Below are positions 35,401 through 42,778 of a DNA stretch of 64,000 bases, one piece after another; the stretch's first letter is position 1, and the number at the start of each line of letters is the position of its first letter. The DNA is from an uncultured Oscillospiraceae bacterium (lineage in GTDB: Bacteria > Bacillota > Clostridia > Oscillospirales > Oscillospiraceae), in assembly GCA_934654755.1 (NCBI GenBank), contig CAKUGQ010000010.1, forward strand, positions 8,107 through 72,106, read 5' to 3'. Made by a program: the position numbers and the translations under genes. The notes beneath the pieces were generated by a model. The model saw only the letters and a list, made by a program, of their open reading frames with translations, did not search any database and was not told where the DNA came from.

Positions 35401-37084
35401 AGGCGCTCAGGCCGCAGCCGGAATGGCAGTCATCGATGCTGCCACCGCGCCGGCGCTTATGGTCTACGGTACGGACAGCGACGGCAACCCCGCCGAAGCG
35501 ACCGCATTCGGAATGCCTGTCCTGCTGACCGCAGACCAGAGCTTCTTCCTGCTGACCAACTATTCCAACGGAAACGCTCTGGGTTGGAGCAATCTCTGGA
35601 TCTACTACAACGATCTTTCGGCCGTGGCCTATATCGGTCAGACCGAAGTGGACGGTAACCCTGCCCATCAGTATCTCGTTCTGGGAGCGAACGGTGTGCT
35701 GCACCGTTTCTGTATCGTCGCCCGCTACAACCCCGAAACAGGCGCGGCTGCTTATGAGCTGCAGCGAAGCGTTTACGGCAGTCTCGGTCGTTCCTTCGGC
35801 GATTATCGCAACCTTTCCATGATCTACACCGAGCAGAACGGCCATAAGGGTCTGTTGATCGCCGTTTCCGGCGAAAAGGCGGAGCTCTATTTCGCCGATC
35901 TTTCCGGTGAGACGCCTGTCTGCGGAAAACTGGGCAACCTTGACGCGCAGGGTGCGACCGCGCTTTATACGGATATTGTACCGTCGGCATCCGATGCGCT
36001 TTCCATGCAGGGCGTGGTCAGCGTCGACGAGGCGCAGGTTCTGGACTTCTCCGCGCCGCAGACTCCTGACAGCCATGTTCGTCAGGACGAGGAGGATCCG
36101 ATGCATGTGACCGTTACCGTTTCCGCGACGGATGCGGACGGGAAGGAGATTCCCACGCATAACGGACTGCTTGAGATCCGCTATGACCCGGCGAGCCTCG
36201 TGCTCGAGAACATCGCTGCCTCCGCTTCACATTCCGCGCTGCGCCAGACCGACGGCTGTCTGCTCCTGGCCTATGCCGGTGCGGAAAACCGCGATACGGC
36301 CGTTACTCTGACCTTCCGCCGACTGAGCGGAAAGCAGACCGACATCGAAGTGACGACGAAGCAGGCCAATGATATTTACCCGGAAAGCACCGCAAATGTC
36401 ACGCTTTCCTGCCTGCATGAGTCTACCGAGCTCCGCGACGCGAGACCTGCGGGCTGCGATGAGGACGGCTATTCGGGCGATTTGTATTGCCTGGTATGCG
36501 GCGACCTTGTCAAGGAAGGCGAGGTGCTTCCCGCACACTGCGCCAGCCATGAGAGCTATACCGATGTTCCCGCGGGCGCATGGTTCCATGATGCTGTCGA
36601 TTATGTGACCGAGAAGGGATACATGATCGGTTACGGCGAGGGCGTATTCGAACCCTATGGGAAGCTCACGAGAGCCGAACTGGTGCAGACCCTCTACCGG
36701 ATCTCCGGCGAACATACGGACTCCCTTGAAACGCCCTTTACCGATGTTGCGGAAGGCGCATGGTATGCCGAGGCGGTTGCATGGGCCTATCAGGCCGGTA
36801 TCGTCAACGGCATGACCGCAACGACCTTTGAGCCGAACGCTCCCGCTACCCGTGAGCAGGTTGTCTGCATGATTTACCGTTTCCTGGACGGTGAAGCCGT
36901 TGCCGAGGATCATCTGGCAGAGTTTGCCGATCGGAAGGAAATCTCCGATTGGGCGCTTGAGGCCATGAATTGGGCAGTTGCCAACGGACTTGTGATCGGT
37001 ACCGACGAGGGCAAGCTCAACCCGCGCGGCAGAATTCTGCGCTGCGAGTTTGCACAGATTATCGCACGCTTTTCCGAAGATTGA
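29480..37084 (+). CDS. Giant secreted S8 serine protease with dockerin, Ig-like, cohesin-like and SLH domains
   Basis: 2534 residues. Signal peptide 1-26 (ends APAQA). The subtilase domain has Asp in IIDTGIDTDH (~190), His in GEHGSHVAG (~271) and Ser in MSGTSMAAP (~624), with a PA-like insert (~430-560), as in C5a-peptidase/lactocepin proteases. A paired dockerin-type calcium repeat follows (~793-845: DLNGDGRTDGTDA and DVNADGSIDSYDA). Propeller-like repeats fill the middle, with Big_2 Ig-like domains at ~1478-1557 and ~1820-1900, a cohesin-like domain at ~2182-2300, and three SLH repeats at ~2358-2534 that should anchor it to the wall. A role in host or dietary protein breakdown is inferred. 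Confidence 0.9.
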   Translation: MKKYRLLSLLLTLALLIGIVAPAQALSSGSMALDMEQVENLRPNPLYAAGEDEQTHAPDEIVRVSILLDTPGVLEMGYSTRSIAENRKAMVYREERKAEQLSLTSRIEALTGEKLHICRSLTLTANLLSVELPYGCLDEIRALPGVRSMELEMRYEPEESPDTSISPIMTGSTAAWAAGYTGAGTRIAIIDTGIDTDHQSYDAAAFRYSLDKLAQQPKLLDTQELAGILDKLSIAGGYTAEDLYLSEKIPFAFNYVDSDLDVTHDNDLQGEHGSHVAGIAAANAYIPDGENFVGALDAVKAVGVAPDAQLIVMKVFGKGGGAYDSDYMIAIEDAILLGCDAINLSLGAGSPGFSRSRTYTEILERLQTADAVVTISAGNAYAWADRAKNEAKSLYDRDVSFSTTGQPGSFNNSLSVASVDNVGFTRKYIQIGDMIIYYNEPTTFTNEPITTLAGEQEYIFLDNAGKDAQFKAVKSAVKGKIAFCSRGSTNFSKKATAATKYGAIATVVYNNTDGMFNMDLSDYTGTAPCINISQADAERIKAASTPVTDKDGKILYYTGTMTISTVPHSVVELPEYKSMSNFSSWGVPGSLRLKPEITAPGGNIWSVDGSVEGGKSYENMSGTSMAAPQMAGMVALVAQYIREKGLDTQTGLSVRRLAQSLLMSTATPLEQSEGSFWSVLKQGAGLANANDAISADCFLTMNSDATDSWNDGKIKAELGDDPERKGVYRFSFAATNLTQERRTYTLSSSLFTQGLFTQGDYRYLDTKTAALPAVITYTVDGKVLIPEALVSCDLNGDGRTDGTDAQIILNYAAGLSESIDPAADVNADGSIDSYDAYLILYGMQTGEFTLAPGASATVTVEITLPDTLKAELDENYVNGAYIEGYTFLRPVTTQEGVSAPAHSVPILGFYGNWSDPSMYDYGTYVDRLYGDETPTYTGVLATNALITRFAGLTSAYYNTVNNYLVEDILPEGRAAINAADTIYAYKFTLIRNAAALTCVITDESGRELYFGPVTTAATSAYYHMNSAQWRNLSTAYTIDKRVGTLGLAEGERFTVTLYAVPEYYEDGGDITEERMRALIASGELGKGVSLSSTLTVDNTDPELYSVAKDLFTGGLHITAKDNQYIAAVRVCNPTGDKVLAQTAVEQTEPGQTVTAKIDLSGVKVGQTCLVQVIDYAGNAAQALVTYGGEPEDYSGRLFAFTDSTYLGTGYRWVSVDPDKLYYNSSTKNEGIETAGATEIAPTAAEYVKGYLYAAANDGYLYVMKPGEWSLNRKVAWYGKDMVIRDMAYNRKDGKLYALDNQNNIYTVDLLTGAMEKAFTVSITNPKATPAQFDTFKYLLSLAIDADGNFYSVNRSTSNLYSFLYRWTLDEVVDGEIVDLPPIVNAADAYTGQYSVCYGAMTYDEANDRLLFASSASASGGGTQFLVTFDLETGKAVKVNSTYYYKKETEASKLQPTLWTLVYIPEGETADYSTGTPTGLEIRRESVTVLQGCQAQIVADLYPWALTDTVLHWTSSDERVLTVSSSGMITAHTPGTATVTVTTNAQPKLTASCTVTVTEVPDLSLNALVYSPDGGSYWAQFNVRQPGSWQSLSEKQRSYAAGGFLNGMIYTHDGQNAYAIDPETFNAEFVAGLTTAQLWSDATAAPLTSGGAFGMLATTAASGTKLQLIDMEAKKISSALLGLSFNVDPMAVLAYSHEGVHSVPPFGDFPAEFFYGMTESGKLYRIEYYNALGGYSLAEPVLLAETGLTLTGVSQVNGSAYASLHFDSASGYLFLSRYTEGNVAELFAIDPETGYVTKLGNFGADIWPVVSLFAYDRAAQPQLQLSRTQAEMFVDDDMTITARLIGAKSEQAPVWRSSDESIATVDENGRVTAHAKGSVVITAQVGEISASCAVTVLPLTKADLRFNAQLKNENGAFWASVSTADGISAVSLGEAKTALTGGGLHDGLIYGSNGDFKAPCRLMEVDPSHGFAERRGAQAAAGMAVIDAATAPALMVYGTDSDGNPAEATAFGMPVLLTADQSFFLLTNYSNGNALGWSNLWIYYNDLSAVAYIGQTEVDGNPAHQYLVLGANGVLHRFCIVARYNPETGAAAYELQRSVYGSLGRSFGDYRNLSMIYTEQNGHKGLLIAVSGEKAELYFADLSGETPVCGKLGNLDAQGATALYTDIVPSASDALSMQGVVSVDEAQVLDFSAPQTPDSHVRQDEEDPMHVTVTVSATDADGKEIPTHNGLLEIRYDPASLVLENIAASASHSALRQTDGCLLLAYAGAENRDTAVTLTFRRLSGKQTDIEVTTKQANDIYPESTANVTLSCLHESTELRDARPAGCDEDGYSGDLYCLVCGDLVKEGEVLPAHCASHESYTDVPAGAWFHDAVDYVTEKGYMIGYGEGVFEPYGKLTRAELVQTLYRISGEHTDSLETPFTDVAEGAWYAEAVAWAYQAGIVNGMTATTFEPNAPATREQVVCMIYRFLDGEAVAEDHLAEFADRKEISDWALEAMNWAVANGLVIGTDEGKLNPRGRILRCEFAQIIARFSED

Positions 37085-37123
37085 TCTGCACTGAGCAAGT
37101 CAGATAACGATCGTCTATCCAAT

Positions 37124-37160
37124 GTCCCCCGGCGCAGGTTTTTTCCCTGCGTCGGGGGAC
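37124..37160 (+). terminator. Hairpin after the S8 protease gene
   Basis: GTCCCCCGGCGCAGG and CCTGCGTCGGGGGAC enclose TTTTTTC. A strong stem, but without a T tract after it, so termination strength is uncertain. Confidence 0.55.
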
Positions 37161-37187
37161 GCAGCTATTTACACATTTCCGCGCCTC

Positions 37188-37216
37188 TTGACTTGCGGGC
37201 GCGAGGTGTGATAAAA
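37188..37216 (+). promoter_or_regulatory. Promoter of the pseudouridine synthase gene
   Basis: TTGACT (37188-37193), about 16 bases, then TG-extended GATAAA (37210-37215). Confidence 0.55.
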
Positions 37217-37253
37217 TCCAAAAAAAGAAAAAACGAAAAAAGGAGGCGCTGTC

Positions 37254-37979
37254 ATGCAGCGACTGGACAGGTTTTTATCCGAGGCAGGCGTTGCTTCGCG
37301 CCGGGAGCTGCGCGAAATTGTCCACGCGGGACGTGTTATGGTAAACGGCGTCGTGGTACGGCAGCCCGAGCAGAGAATTAATGAAGTGCTGGACACGATC
37401 TGCTTCGACGGTCGGAGGATCGGAGCAAAAAAGCGTACCGTACTGCTGCTGAACAAGCCGATGGGCTATGTAACGTCTACCGATGATCCCCGCGACAGGA
37501 CAGTCATGGAGCTCCTCGCGCCACAATACCGCGCCCTGTTTCCGGTCGGACGTCTGGATAAGGAGACGGAAGGACTTTTGCTCTTCACCGACGACGGAGA
37601 GCTGGCGCACCGTCTGATCTCACCAAAGTCGAGCATCGAAAAGACCTATTATGCCGAGCACGAGGGAACGGCGGACGCAGGCGATGTGGCTGCGTTCGCC
37701 GAAGGGCTGACGCTGCGCGACGGGACGCGCTGCCTTCCGGCAGTGCTTGAGCCGCTGGGAGAGGGAAAGAGCCTCGTTCGCGTGCGGGAGGGGAAATACC
37801 ATCAGGTACGACGGATGCTGGCGAGCCGCCAAATGCCGGTGTGCTTTCTTCGACGAATTGCCGAGGGAGGCCTTACGCTTGACGGGCTACCGCTCGGAAA
37901 GTACCGTGAGGTGACGGAAGAGGAAATTTCCGGTATTTGCACTGTGAAATTTGACGAAGAGAGGGAAGCAAAAAAATGA
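37254..37979 (+). CDS. RsuA/RluB-family rRNA pseudouridine synthase
   Basis: A 241-residue enzyme. The N-terminal S4 RNA-binding domain reads QRLDRFLSEAGVASRRELRE. The catalytic aspartate lies in VGRLDKETEGLLLFTDDG (~100-117), the next block is EKTYYAE, and KYHQVRRMLAS (~181-191) is the family C-terminal motif. It isomerises a uridine in 16S or 23S rRNA; the target cannot be fixed from sequence. AAGGAGG precedes ATG 37254. Confidence 0.92.
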   Translation: MQRLDRFLSEAGVASRRELREIVHAGRVMVNGVVVRQPEQRINEVLDTICFDGRRIGAKKRTVLLLNKPMGYVTSTDDPRDRTVMELLAPQYRALFPVGRLDKETEGLLLFTDDGELAHRLISPKSSIEKTYYAEHEGTADAGDVAAFAEGLTLRDGTRCLPAVLEPLGEGKSLVRVREGKYHQVRRMLASRQMPVCFLRRIAEGGLTLDGLPLGKYREVTEEEISGICTVKFDEEREAKK

Positions 37980-37982
37980 ATT

Positions 37983-38010
37983 GAAACGCGGCAAAAGCCG
38001 CGTTTCTTTT
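37983..38010 (+). terminator. Terminator after the pseudouridine synthase gene
   Basis: GAAACGCGGC and GCCGCGTTTC around AAAA, followed by TTTT. Confidence 0.88.
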
Positions 38011-38084
38011 GTCCATTCTGACGAAACGCTATCCATATTCCATAAAAACACAGAGAGTTTTTGAAATAAAATGTCCAAACCCAC

Positions 38085-38113
38085 TTGCATTTCGTCGAAA
38101 AACAGAGTATGAT
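38085..38113 (+). promoter_or_regulatory. Promoter of the CdaR-type regulator
   Basis: TTGCAT (38085-38090), a 17-base spacer and TATGAT (38108-38113). Confidence 0.65.
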
Positions 38114-38169
38114 AGATTCATAATAATGCCGAAACCCCGTGACAATCTCTCATTGAAGGAGGACGCCCT

Positions 38170-39273
38170 ATGTCCAGTCGTATTTTTCAAGGTATCGTGC
38201 TTCAGCTCAGCGAGGCCGCGCAGATGCCGCTCGGTGTGATCGACGCCGAAGGAACGGTCATTTCCGCTTCGGATCTTTCCATGCTCGGTGAGCGCCTGAC
38301 AGGCGCGGCGGCAATGGTTGCCGGTGAGCCGGAGAAGCTGTTCTGCACGGACGGAAAAACCTTCCTCGCCCTCAAGGGCTGGAACCCTGCTTTTGGCTAC
38401 ACCGCTTTTACCGTGGGCACGGACGCGCGTGCCGCTGAATTCTGCCGCGTTGCGCAGGTCTCTCTGAACCTTGCGCGCAGCTATTATGAGGAAAAGCATG
38501 ATCGCGGCACGTTCCTGAAGAACATCATTACGGATAACATTCTGCCCGGCGATATCTATATTCGTGCCAAGGAGCTGCACTTTCCTGCGGAGCTGACGCG
38601 CGTCGTGTTCCTGATCCGGCAGACCGGCGGCCACAGCGACCTGTCGCTGACCGAGGTGCTTCAGGGCTGCATCAAGGACGATCAGCAGTGCTTTGTGATC
38701 GGTATCAACGAGACAGATGTCGCCATTGTGCGTCAGGTTGTGCCGGATATTACCACCGATGAGCTCAATCAGATGGCGCGCGAGCTGGAAGAACGCATCA
38801 AGTCGCAGTACTATGTCCGTACCGCGATCGGCATCGGCACTCCGGCTGAGCATCTGCGTGAGCTGGCCGACTCCTATAAAGAGGCGCAGGTCGCTATTGA
38901 GGTTGGTAAGGTGTTCGATACCGAAAAAACCATCATCAACTACGAAAACCTCGGCATTGGCCGCCTGATTTATCAGCTCCCGACGACGCTGTGTGAAATC
39001 TTCCTGTCTGAGGTTTTCAAGAAAAACACCATCGACACGCTCGATCAGGAGACGCTCTTCACGATCAATATGTTCTTTGAAAACAGCCTGAACGTTTCCG
39101 AGACCTCCCGGAAGCTCTTTGTTCACCGCAATACGCTGGTCTACCGTCTGGAAAAGATCAAGAAGCTGACGGGACTGGATTTGCGCGAATTTGATGACGC
39201 AATCATTTTCAAGGTTGCTCTGATGGTCAAGAAGTACCTCTCTTCGCGTGAAACTCGCCAGAATTTTTATTGA
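38170..39273 (+). CDS. CdaR/PucR-type transcriptional regulator
   Basis: A 367-residue protein. The N-terminal half resembles a sugar-diacid/PAS-like sensor (MPLGVIDAEGTVISASD, ~17-33). The middle resembles the degenerate GGDEF-like domain of PucR proteins (YYVRTAIGIGTPAEHLREL). The C-terminal HTH is LNVSETSRKLFVHRNTLVYRL (~309-329). It lies directly before ftsE (14 bases), which suggests co-transcription with cell-division genes. The effector is unknown. AAGGAGG lies before ATG 38170. Confidence 0.82.
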   Translation: MSSRIFQGIVLQLSEAAQMPLGVIDAEGTVISASDLSMLGERLTGAAAMVAGEPEKLFCTDGKTFLALKGWNPAFGYTAFTVGTDARAAEFCRVAQVSLNLARSYYEEKHDRGTFLKNIITDNILPGDIYIRAKELHFPAELTRVVFLIRQTGGHSDLSLTEVLQGCIKDDQQCFVIGINETDVAIVRQVVPDITTDELNQMARELEERIKSQYYVRTAIGIGTPAEHLRELADSYKEAQVAIEVGKVFDTEKTIINYENLGIGRLIYQLPTTLCEIFLSEVFKKNTIDTLDQETLFTINMFFENSLNVSETSRKLFVHRNTLVYRLEKIKKLTGLDLREFDDAIIFKVALMVKKYLSSRETRQNFY

Positions 39274-39287
39274 GAAAGTGCTGAATT

Positions 39288-39965
39288 ATGATCGATCTCA
39301 TTAACGTTACCAAAACCTACGAGACCGGAACGCACGCCCTGAACGGTATCGACCTGCATATCGACGACGGAGAATTTGTCTTTCTGGTCGGGCAGTCCGG
39401 CTCCGGAAAATCCACGATCATCAAGCTGCTTACGGCGGAGCTGAAGCCCACCTCCGGCTCCATTATGGTCAACGGTTATCAGCTTGAAAAGCTTCGCCGC
39501 CGTAATGTGCCGTACCTCCGGCGCACACTGGGCGTCATTTTCCAGGACTTCCGCCTGATCGCCAATCAGACGGTCTATGAGAACGTCGCATTTGCCATGC
39601 GTGTCGTCGGCGCAAAGCCGAGCGAAATCAAAAAACGTGTGCCTTATGTGCTGGAGCTGGTCGGTCTGGAGAACAAGGCGCGCCGTCTGCCGGACGAGCT
39701 CTCCGGCGGCGAGCAGCAGCGCGTGGCCATTGCGCGCGCGCTTATCAATAATCCTTCGATGATTATTGCAGACGAGCCGACGGGAAATCTTGACCCCGCG
39801 CGCTCCTTTGAGATCATGCTGCTTCTGGAGCAGATCAACGCCCTCGGGACGACCGTTATGGTCGTGACTCACGAAAAGGGGCTGGTCGACCGCTTCACCA
39901 AGCGCGTAGTCGCTATCGACGACGGCAGGGTCGTGCGCGACGGAATGGACGGGTACTCAATATGA
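39288..39965 (+). CDS. ftsE: Cell division ATP-binding protein FtsE
   Basis: A 225-residue ABC ATPase. Walker A is GQSGSGKST (~35-43), the signature LSGGEQQRVAIARA (~136-149), and Walker B MIIADEPTGNLDP (~157-169). Together with FtsX it controls peptidoglycan hydrolases at the division site or side wall rather than moving a substrate. The stop overlaps the ftsX start as ATGA. Confidence 0.95.
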   Translation: MIDLINVTKTYETGTHALNGIDLHIDDGEFVFLVGQSGSGKSTIIKLLTAELKPTSGSIMVNGYQLEKLRRRNVPYLRRTLGVIFQDFRLIANQTVYENVAFAMRVVGAKPSEIKKRVPYVLELVGLENKARRLPDELSGGEQQRVAIARALINNPSMIIADEPTGNLDPARSFEIMLLLEQINALGTTVMVVTHEKGLVDRFTKRVVAIDDGRVVRDGMDGYSI

Positions 39966-40843
39966 AGCATACGAATTTCGGTTTTCTGCTGCGCGAGGGC
40001 GTACGCGCCATGTTCAAGCATGGCTTCATGTCCTTCGCTGCGATTTGCATCACGGTTGCGTGTCTGGTTATTGTCGCCAGCTTTGGGCTGATCTCCTACA
40101 ATATGAATATTGCCGTCGAGAAGGCGCAGGATCAAAACCGTATCCGCGTTGCCATTGACGAGAGCTACACGGAGGCGCAGGCAAGATCCGTCGGCTCACA
40201 GGTTAACCTTTTGGACAATATCGCCAATGTAGAGTTTGTTTCCCGGAAGCAGGCGTTTGAAGACTTTATCAAAGACTACGACCAGTCAATTTTTCAGGGC
40301 GTGGACCCCGGCACGATGCGTGACCAACTGGTTATTACGTTGGAGGATAACGACCGGATCGATCAGACAATTGCTGCACTTCGGGATGTTCCGGGTGTAG
40401 CGGATATTTACGCAAATCCGGAGATTGCAAAGTCGCTCGCCACGATCCGCAATGTGCTCTATGTTGCGGCTTTAGCCATTGCGGGTGTGCTTGTGATCGT
40501 GTCATTAATCATTATTTCCAATACAATCAAACTGGCCATGATGGATCGCCGCGAGGAGATCGGTATCATGAAGATGGTCGGTGCAACCAACGGATTCATC
40601 CGTTTACCGTTCCTTGTCGAGGGGTTCTTCCTTGGTATACTGGGCGGTGCGTTTGCCTTTTTCATTGAATGGGGACTGTACGAGGCACTCCGCTCTGCCA
40701 TCACGGATATGAATATGGACTTCTTCACCGTCATACCCTTTGAACAGCTCTGGCTGCCCGTTGCGGCGCTGTGCGGCGTGGTTGGTCTGGTGATCGGCGT
40801 TTTCGGCGGGCTCATGTCCATCCGCCGTTTCCTGAAAGTTTAA
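39962..40843 (+). CDS. ftsX: Cell division protein FtsX
   Basis: A 293-residue permease-like protein: first span (~22-44), an extracytoplasmic loop (~45-165), then three spans (~170-192, ~218-240 and ~262-285). The FtsX block MMDRREEIGIMKMVGATNGFIRLPF follows the second span. Extracellular loops of FtsX activate wall hydrolases. It is followed by a 32-residue membrane peptide and a C-terminal processing protease. Confidence 0.95.
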   Translation: MKHTNFGFLLREGVRAMFKHGFMSFAAICITVACLVIVASFGLISYNMNIAVEKAQDQNRIRVAIDESYTEAQARSVGSQVNLLDNIANVEFVSRKQAFEDFIKDYDQSIFQGVDPGTMRDQLVITLEDNDRIDQTIAALRDVPGVADIYANPEIAKSLATIRNVLYVAALAIAGVLVIVSLIIISNTIKLAMMDRREEIGIMKMVGATNGFIRLPFLVEGFFLGILGGAFAFFIEWGLYEALRSAITDMNMDFFTVIPFEQLWLPVAALCGVVGLVIGVFGGLMSIRRFLKV

Positions 40844-40855
40844 GGAGGAACGAGT

Positions 40856-40954
40856 ATGTATAAACACCGCAGAGTGATCGTTATGGCAATCGCGGGCGTT
40901 CTGGTTGCGTCGCTGCTTATCGGCATCGTTGCAATGGTCATTCAGGCGTTCTGA
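40856..40954 (+). CDS. 32-residue single-span membrane peptide
   Basis: ATG 40856 follows a perfect AAGGAGGA (40843-40850) that overlaps the ftsX stop. The frame encodes MYKHRRVIVMAIAG and then a hydrophobic segment to the end (32 residues), with a positive inside start. It ends 17 bases before the ctp start and fills the gap between the two. The strong ribosome site and lack of other coding explanation argue it is real. Function unknown; it may be an accessory of FtsEX or the protease. Confidence 0.7.
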   Translation: MYKHRRVIVMAIAGVLVASLLIGIVAMVIQAF

Positions 40955-40971
40955 ACGGAGGGACGGAAGCC

Positions 40972-42222
40972 ATGAAAACGAGCCTGACAAAAAAGCAGAT
41001 TATCATTGCGGCTGCGCTCATCCTTGTGCTCGGCATTCTGAGCGGATGCATCTTCCGTCAATTTCCGCTGCCTACGCAGGACCCGACGGAGGCGACACAG
41101 GGCGCTTTTACAAACGAAGTAACGCATGACGAGCAGTACATGCGCAAGCTGGACTACATCCTCACGCTGATTGAACAGCGCCACATTGATGGGTTGGACT
41201 ATGACAAGCTGGAGGATCTCCTCGCGCAGGCGGTCATCGACGCGACCGGCGACCGATGGAGCTATTACCTGGATGCAGAGTCATACCAGAAGTATCTTGA
41301 GCAGTTCAACAACGCTTACGTCGGTATCGGTGTGACCATTCAGGCAAGTGCGAATGAGCAGAAAGGACCGTTCCTGATTGCTGCCGTCACCTCCGGCGGA
41401 TCTGCCGAAGAGGCGGGGCTTCAGGTTGGCGATACACTGACCGCCGTGGACGGGAACGACACCTCCGCGCTGACGCTTGCCGAGACGCAGAAGCTCGTGC
41501 GCGGCACCGAGGGAACGACGGTCAAACTGACCATCCTTCGCGGGGGACAGACGCTGGAGCTGACCGTGACACGCCGTACCATTCAGATTCCCGTTGTGAG
41601 CTACGAAGTGCTCGACGGCAATATCGGTTATATCAAGATCAGCAATTTTGATACGAATTGCGCCGCAGAGACCATTGCGGCCGTGGACGATTTGCGTGCC
41701 CGTAAGGCGGAGGGAATCGTGTTTGATTTGCGCTTTAACCCCGGAGGGATGAAGAACGAGCTGGTTAAGATTCTCGACTATCTGCTTCCGGAGGGTCCGC
41801 TGTTCCGCTCGGTGGACTACACCGGCAAGGAATCCGTCGATTATTCCGATGCGAACTTCGTCGATCTGCCGTTTGCCGTGCTCGTCAACGGCGATTCCTA
41901 TTCCGCCGCCGAATTTTTCGCCGCTGCAATTCAGGAATATGAGGCCGGCGTCGTTATCGGTACAAAGACCTGCGGAAAGGCGAACTACCAGCAAACCTAT
42001 CAGCTTCCGGACGGCTCCGCCGTGGGCGTTTCGACTGGCCACTACCAGACCCCGAAGGGCGTGACGCTCAAGGATATCGGTGTGACGCCGGATTACCCCG
42101 TCGAAGTGGACGACGAGACCTACTCAAAGATTTATTACGGTCAGCTCGACAAGGCGGACGATGAGCAGCTCAAAACGGCCGTTTCCGCGCTTCGCGAACG
42201 CATCGACAGGAAGCAGCAATAA
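40972..42222 (+). CDS. S41 C-terminal processing peptidase (CtpA/CtpB-like)
   Basis: 416 residues. The N-terminal hydrophobic segment ends in ILSGC, a possible lipobox (Cys ~25), so it may be a lipoprotein. A PDZ domain (~105-190) has VGIGVTI and EEAGLQVGDTLTAVDG. The tail protease has the serine in NGDSYSAAEFF (~303-313) and the lysine in GTKTCGKANYQ (~326-336). With ftsE-ftsX upstream it probably processes envelope or division proteins. AGGGACGG precedes ATG 40972. Confidence 0.9.
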   Translation: MKTSLTKKQIIIAAALILVLGILSGCIFRQFPLPTQDPTEATQGAFTNEVTHDEQYMRKLDYILTLIEQRHIDGLDYDKLEDLLAQAVIDATGDRWSYYLDAESYQKYLEQFNNAYVGIGVTIQASANEQKGPFLIAAVTSGGSAEEAGLQVGDTLTAVDGNDTSALTLAETQKLVRGTEGTTVKLTILRGGQTLELTVTRRTIQIPVVSYEVLDGNIGYIKISNFDTNCAAETIAAVDDLRARKAEGIVFDLRFNPGGMKNELVKILDYLLPEGPLFRSVDYTGKESVDYSDANFVDLPFAVLVNGDSYSAAEFFAAAIQEYEAGVVIGTKTCGKANYQQTYQLPDGSAVGVSTGHYQTPKGVTLKDIGVTPDYPVEVDDETYSKIYYGQLDKADDEQLKTAVSALRERIDRKQQ

Positions 42223-42226
42223 GCGC

Positions 42227-42255
42227 TTGACATTTTCGCGACACGTTTCTATAAT
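42227..42255 (+). promoter_or_regulatory. Consensus promoter of greA-lysS
   Basis: TTGACA (42227-42232), a 17-base spacer and TATAAT (42250-42255), just after the protease stop. Confidence 0.9.
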
Positions 42256-42286
42256 GTTCCACAAATGATACATGGAGGAAAAAGGC

Positions 42287-42763
42287 ATGGCAAAAGAGTT
42301 TAAACTGACAAGTACGCGGCTCAAGGAGCTGGAAGCAGAGCTGGAGTATCTGAAAACAACGCGCGAGAAGGAGGTTGCCGAGCTGATTAAGGAGGCGCGC
42401 TCCTTCGGCGATCTTTCCGAGAACAGCGAATATGATGAAGCTAAAAATGAGCAGGCCAAGCTGTACGGTCGCATTGCGGAGGTGGAAAACATTCTCAGCC
42501 ATGCCGTTATTATCGACGAGGCTGCGGAGGAAGACACCGGCCGTATCGGCCTCGGCGCGGTTGTTACCGTGCGTGATATCGAGTTTGACGAGGAAGCGAC
42601 GTATACCATTGTCGGCTCGCAGGAGGCCAACCCGATGGAATCCCGTATTTCCGACGATTCACCCTTCGGCCGTGCGATCCTCGGGAAGCACGTCGGCGAC
42701 GTTGTTGAGGTGGAGGCGCCCGTCGGCATTGTGAAATTTGAAATCCTTGCCGTAGAGAGATAA
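42287..42763 (+). CDS. greA: Transcription elongation factor GreA
   Basis: A 158-residue protein that rescues backtracked RNA polymerase by stimulating transcript cleavage. The N-terminal antiparallel coiled coil carries the acidic tip GDLSENSEYDEAK (~42-54), and the C-terminal FKBP-like domain has SPFGRAILGKHVGD (~125-138). ATG 42287 follows GGAGG by eight bases; the ATG at 42272 would overlap that site. Confidence 0.95.
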   Translation: MAKEFKLTSTRLKELEAELEYLKTTREKEVAELIKEARSFGDLSENSEYDEAKNEQAKLYGRIAEVENILSHAVIIDEAAEEDTGRIGLGAVVTVRDIEFDEEATYTIVGSQEANPMESRISDDSPFGRAILGKHVGDVVEVEAPVGIVKFEILAVER

Positions 42764-42778
42764 AGGAGGATCATTCCC

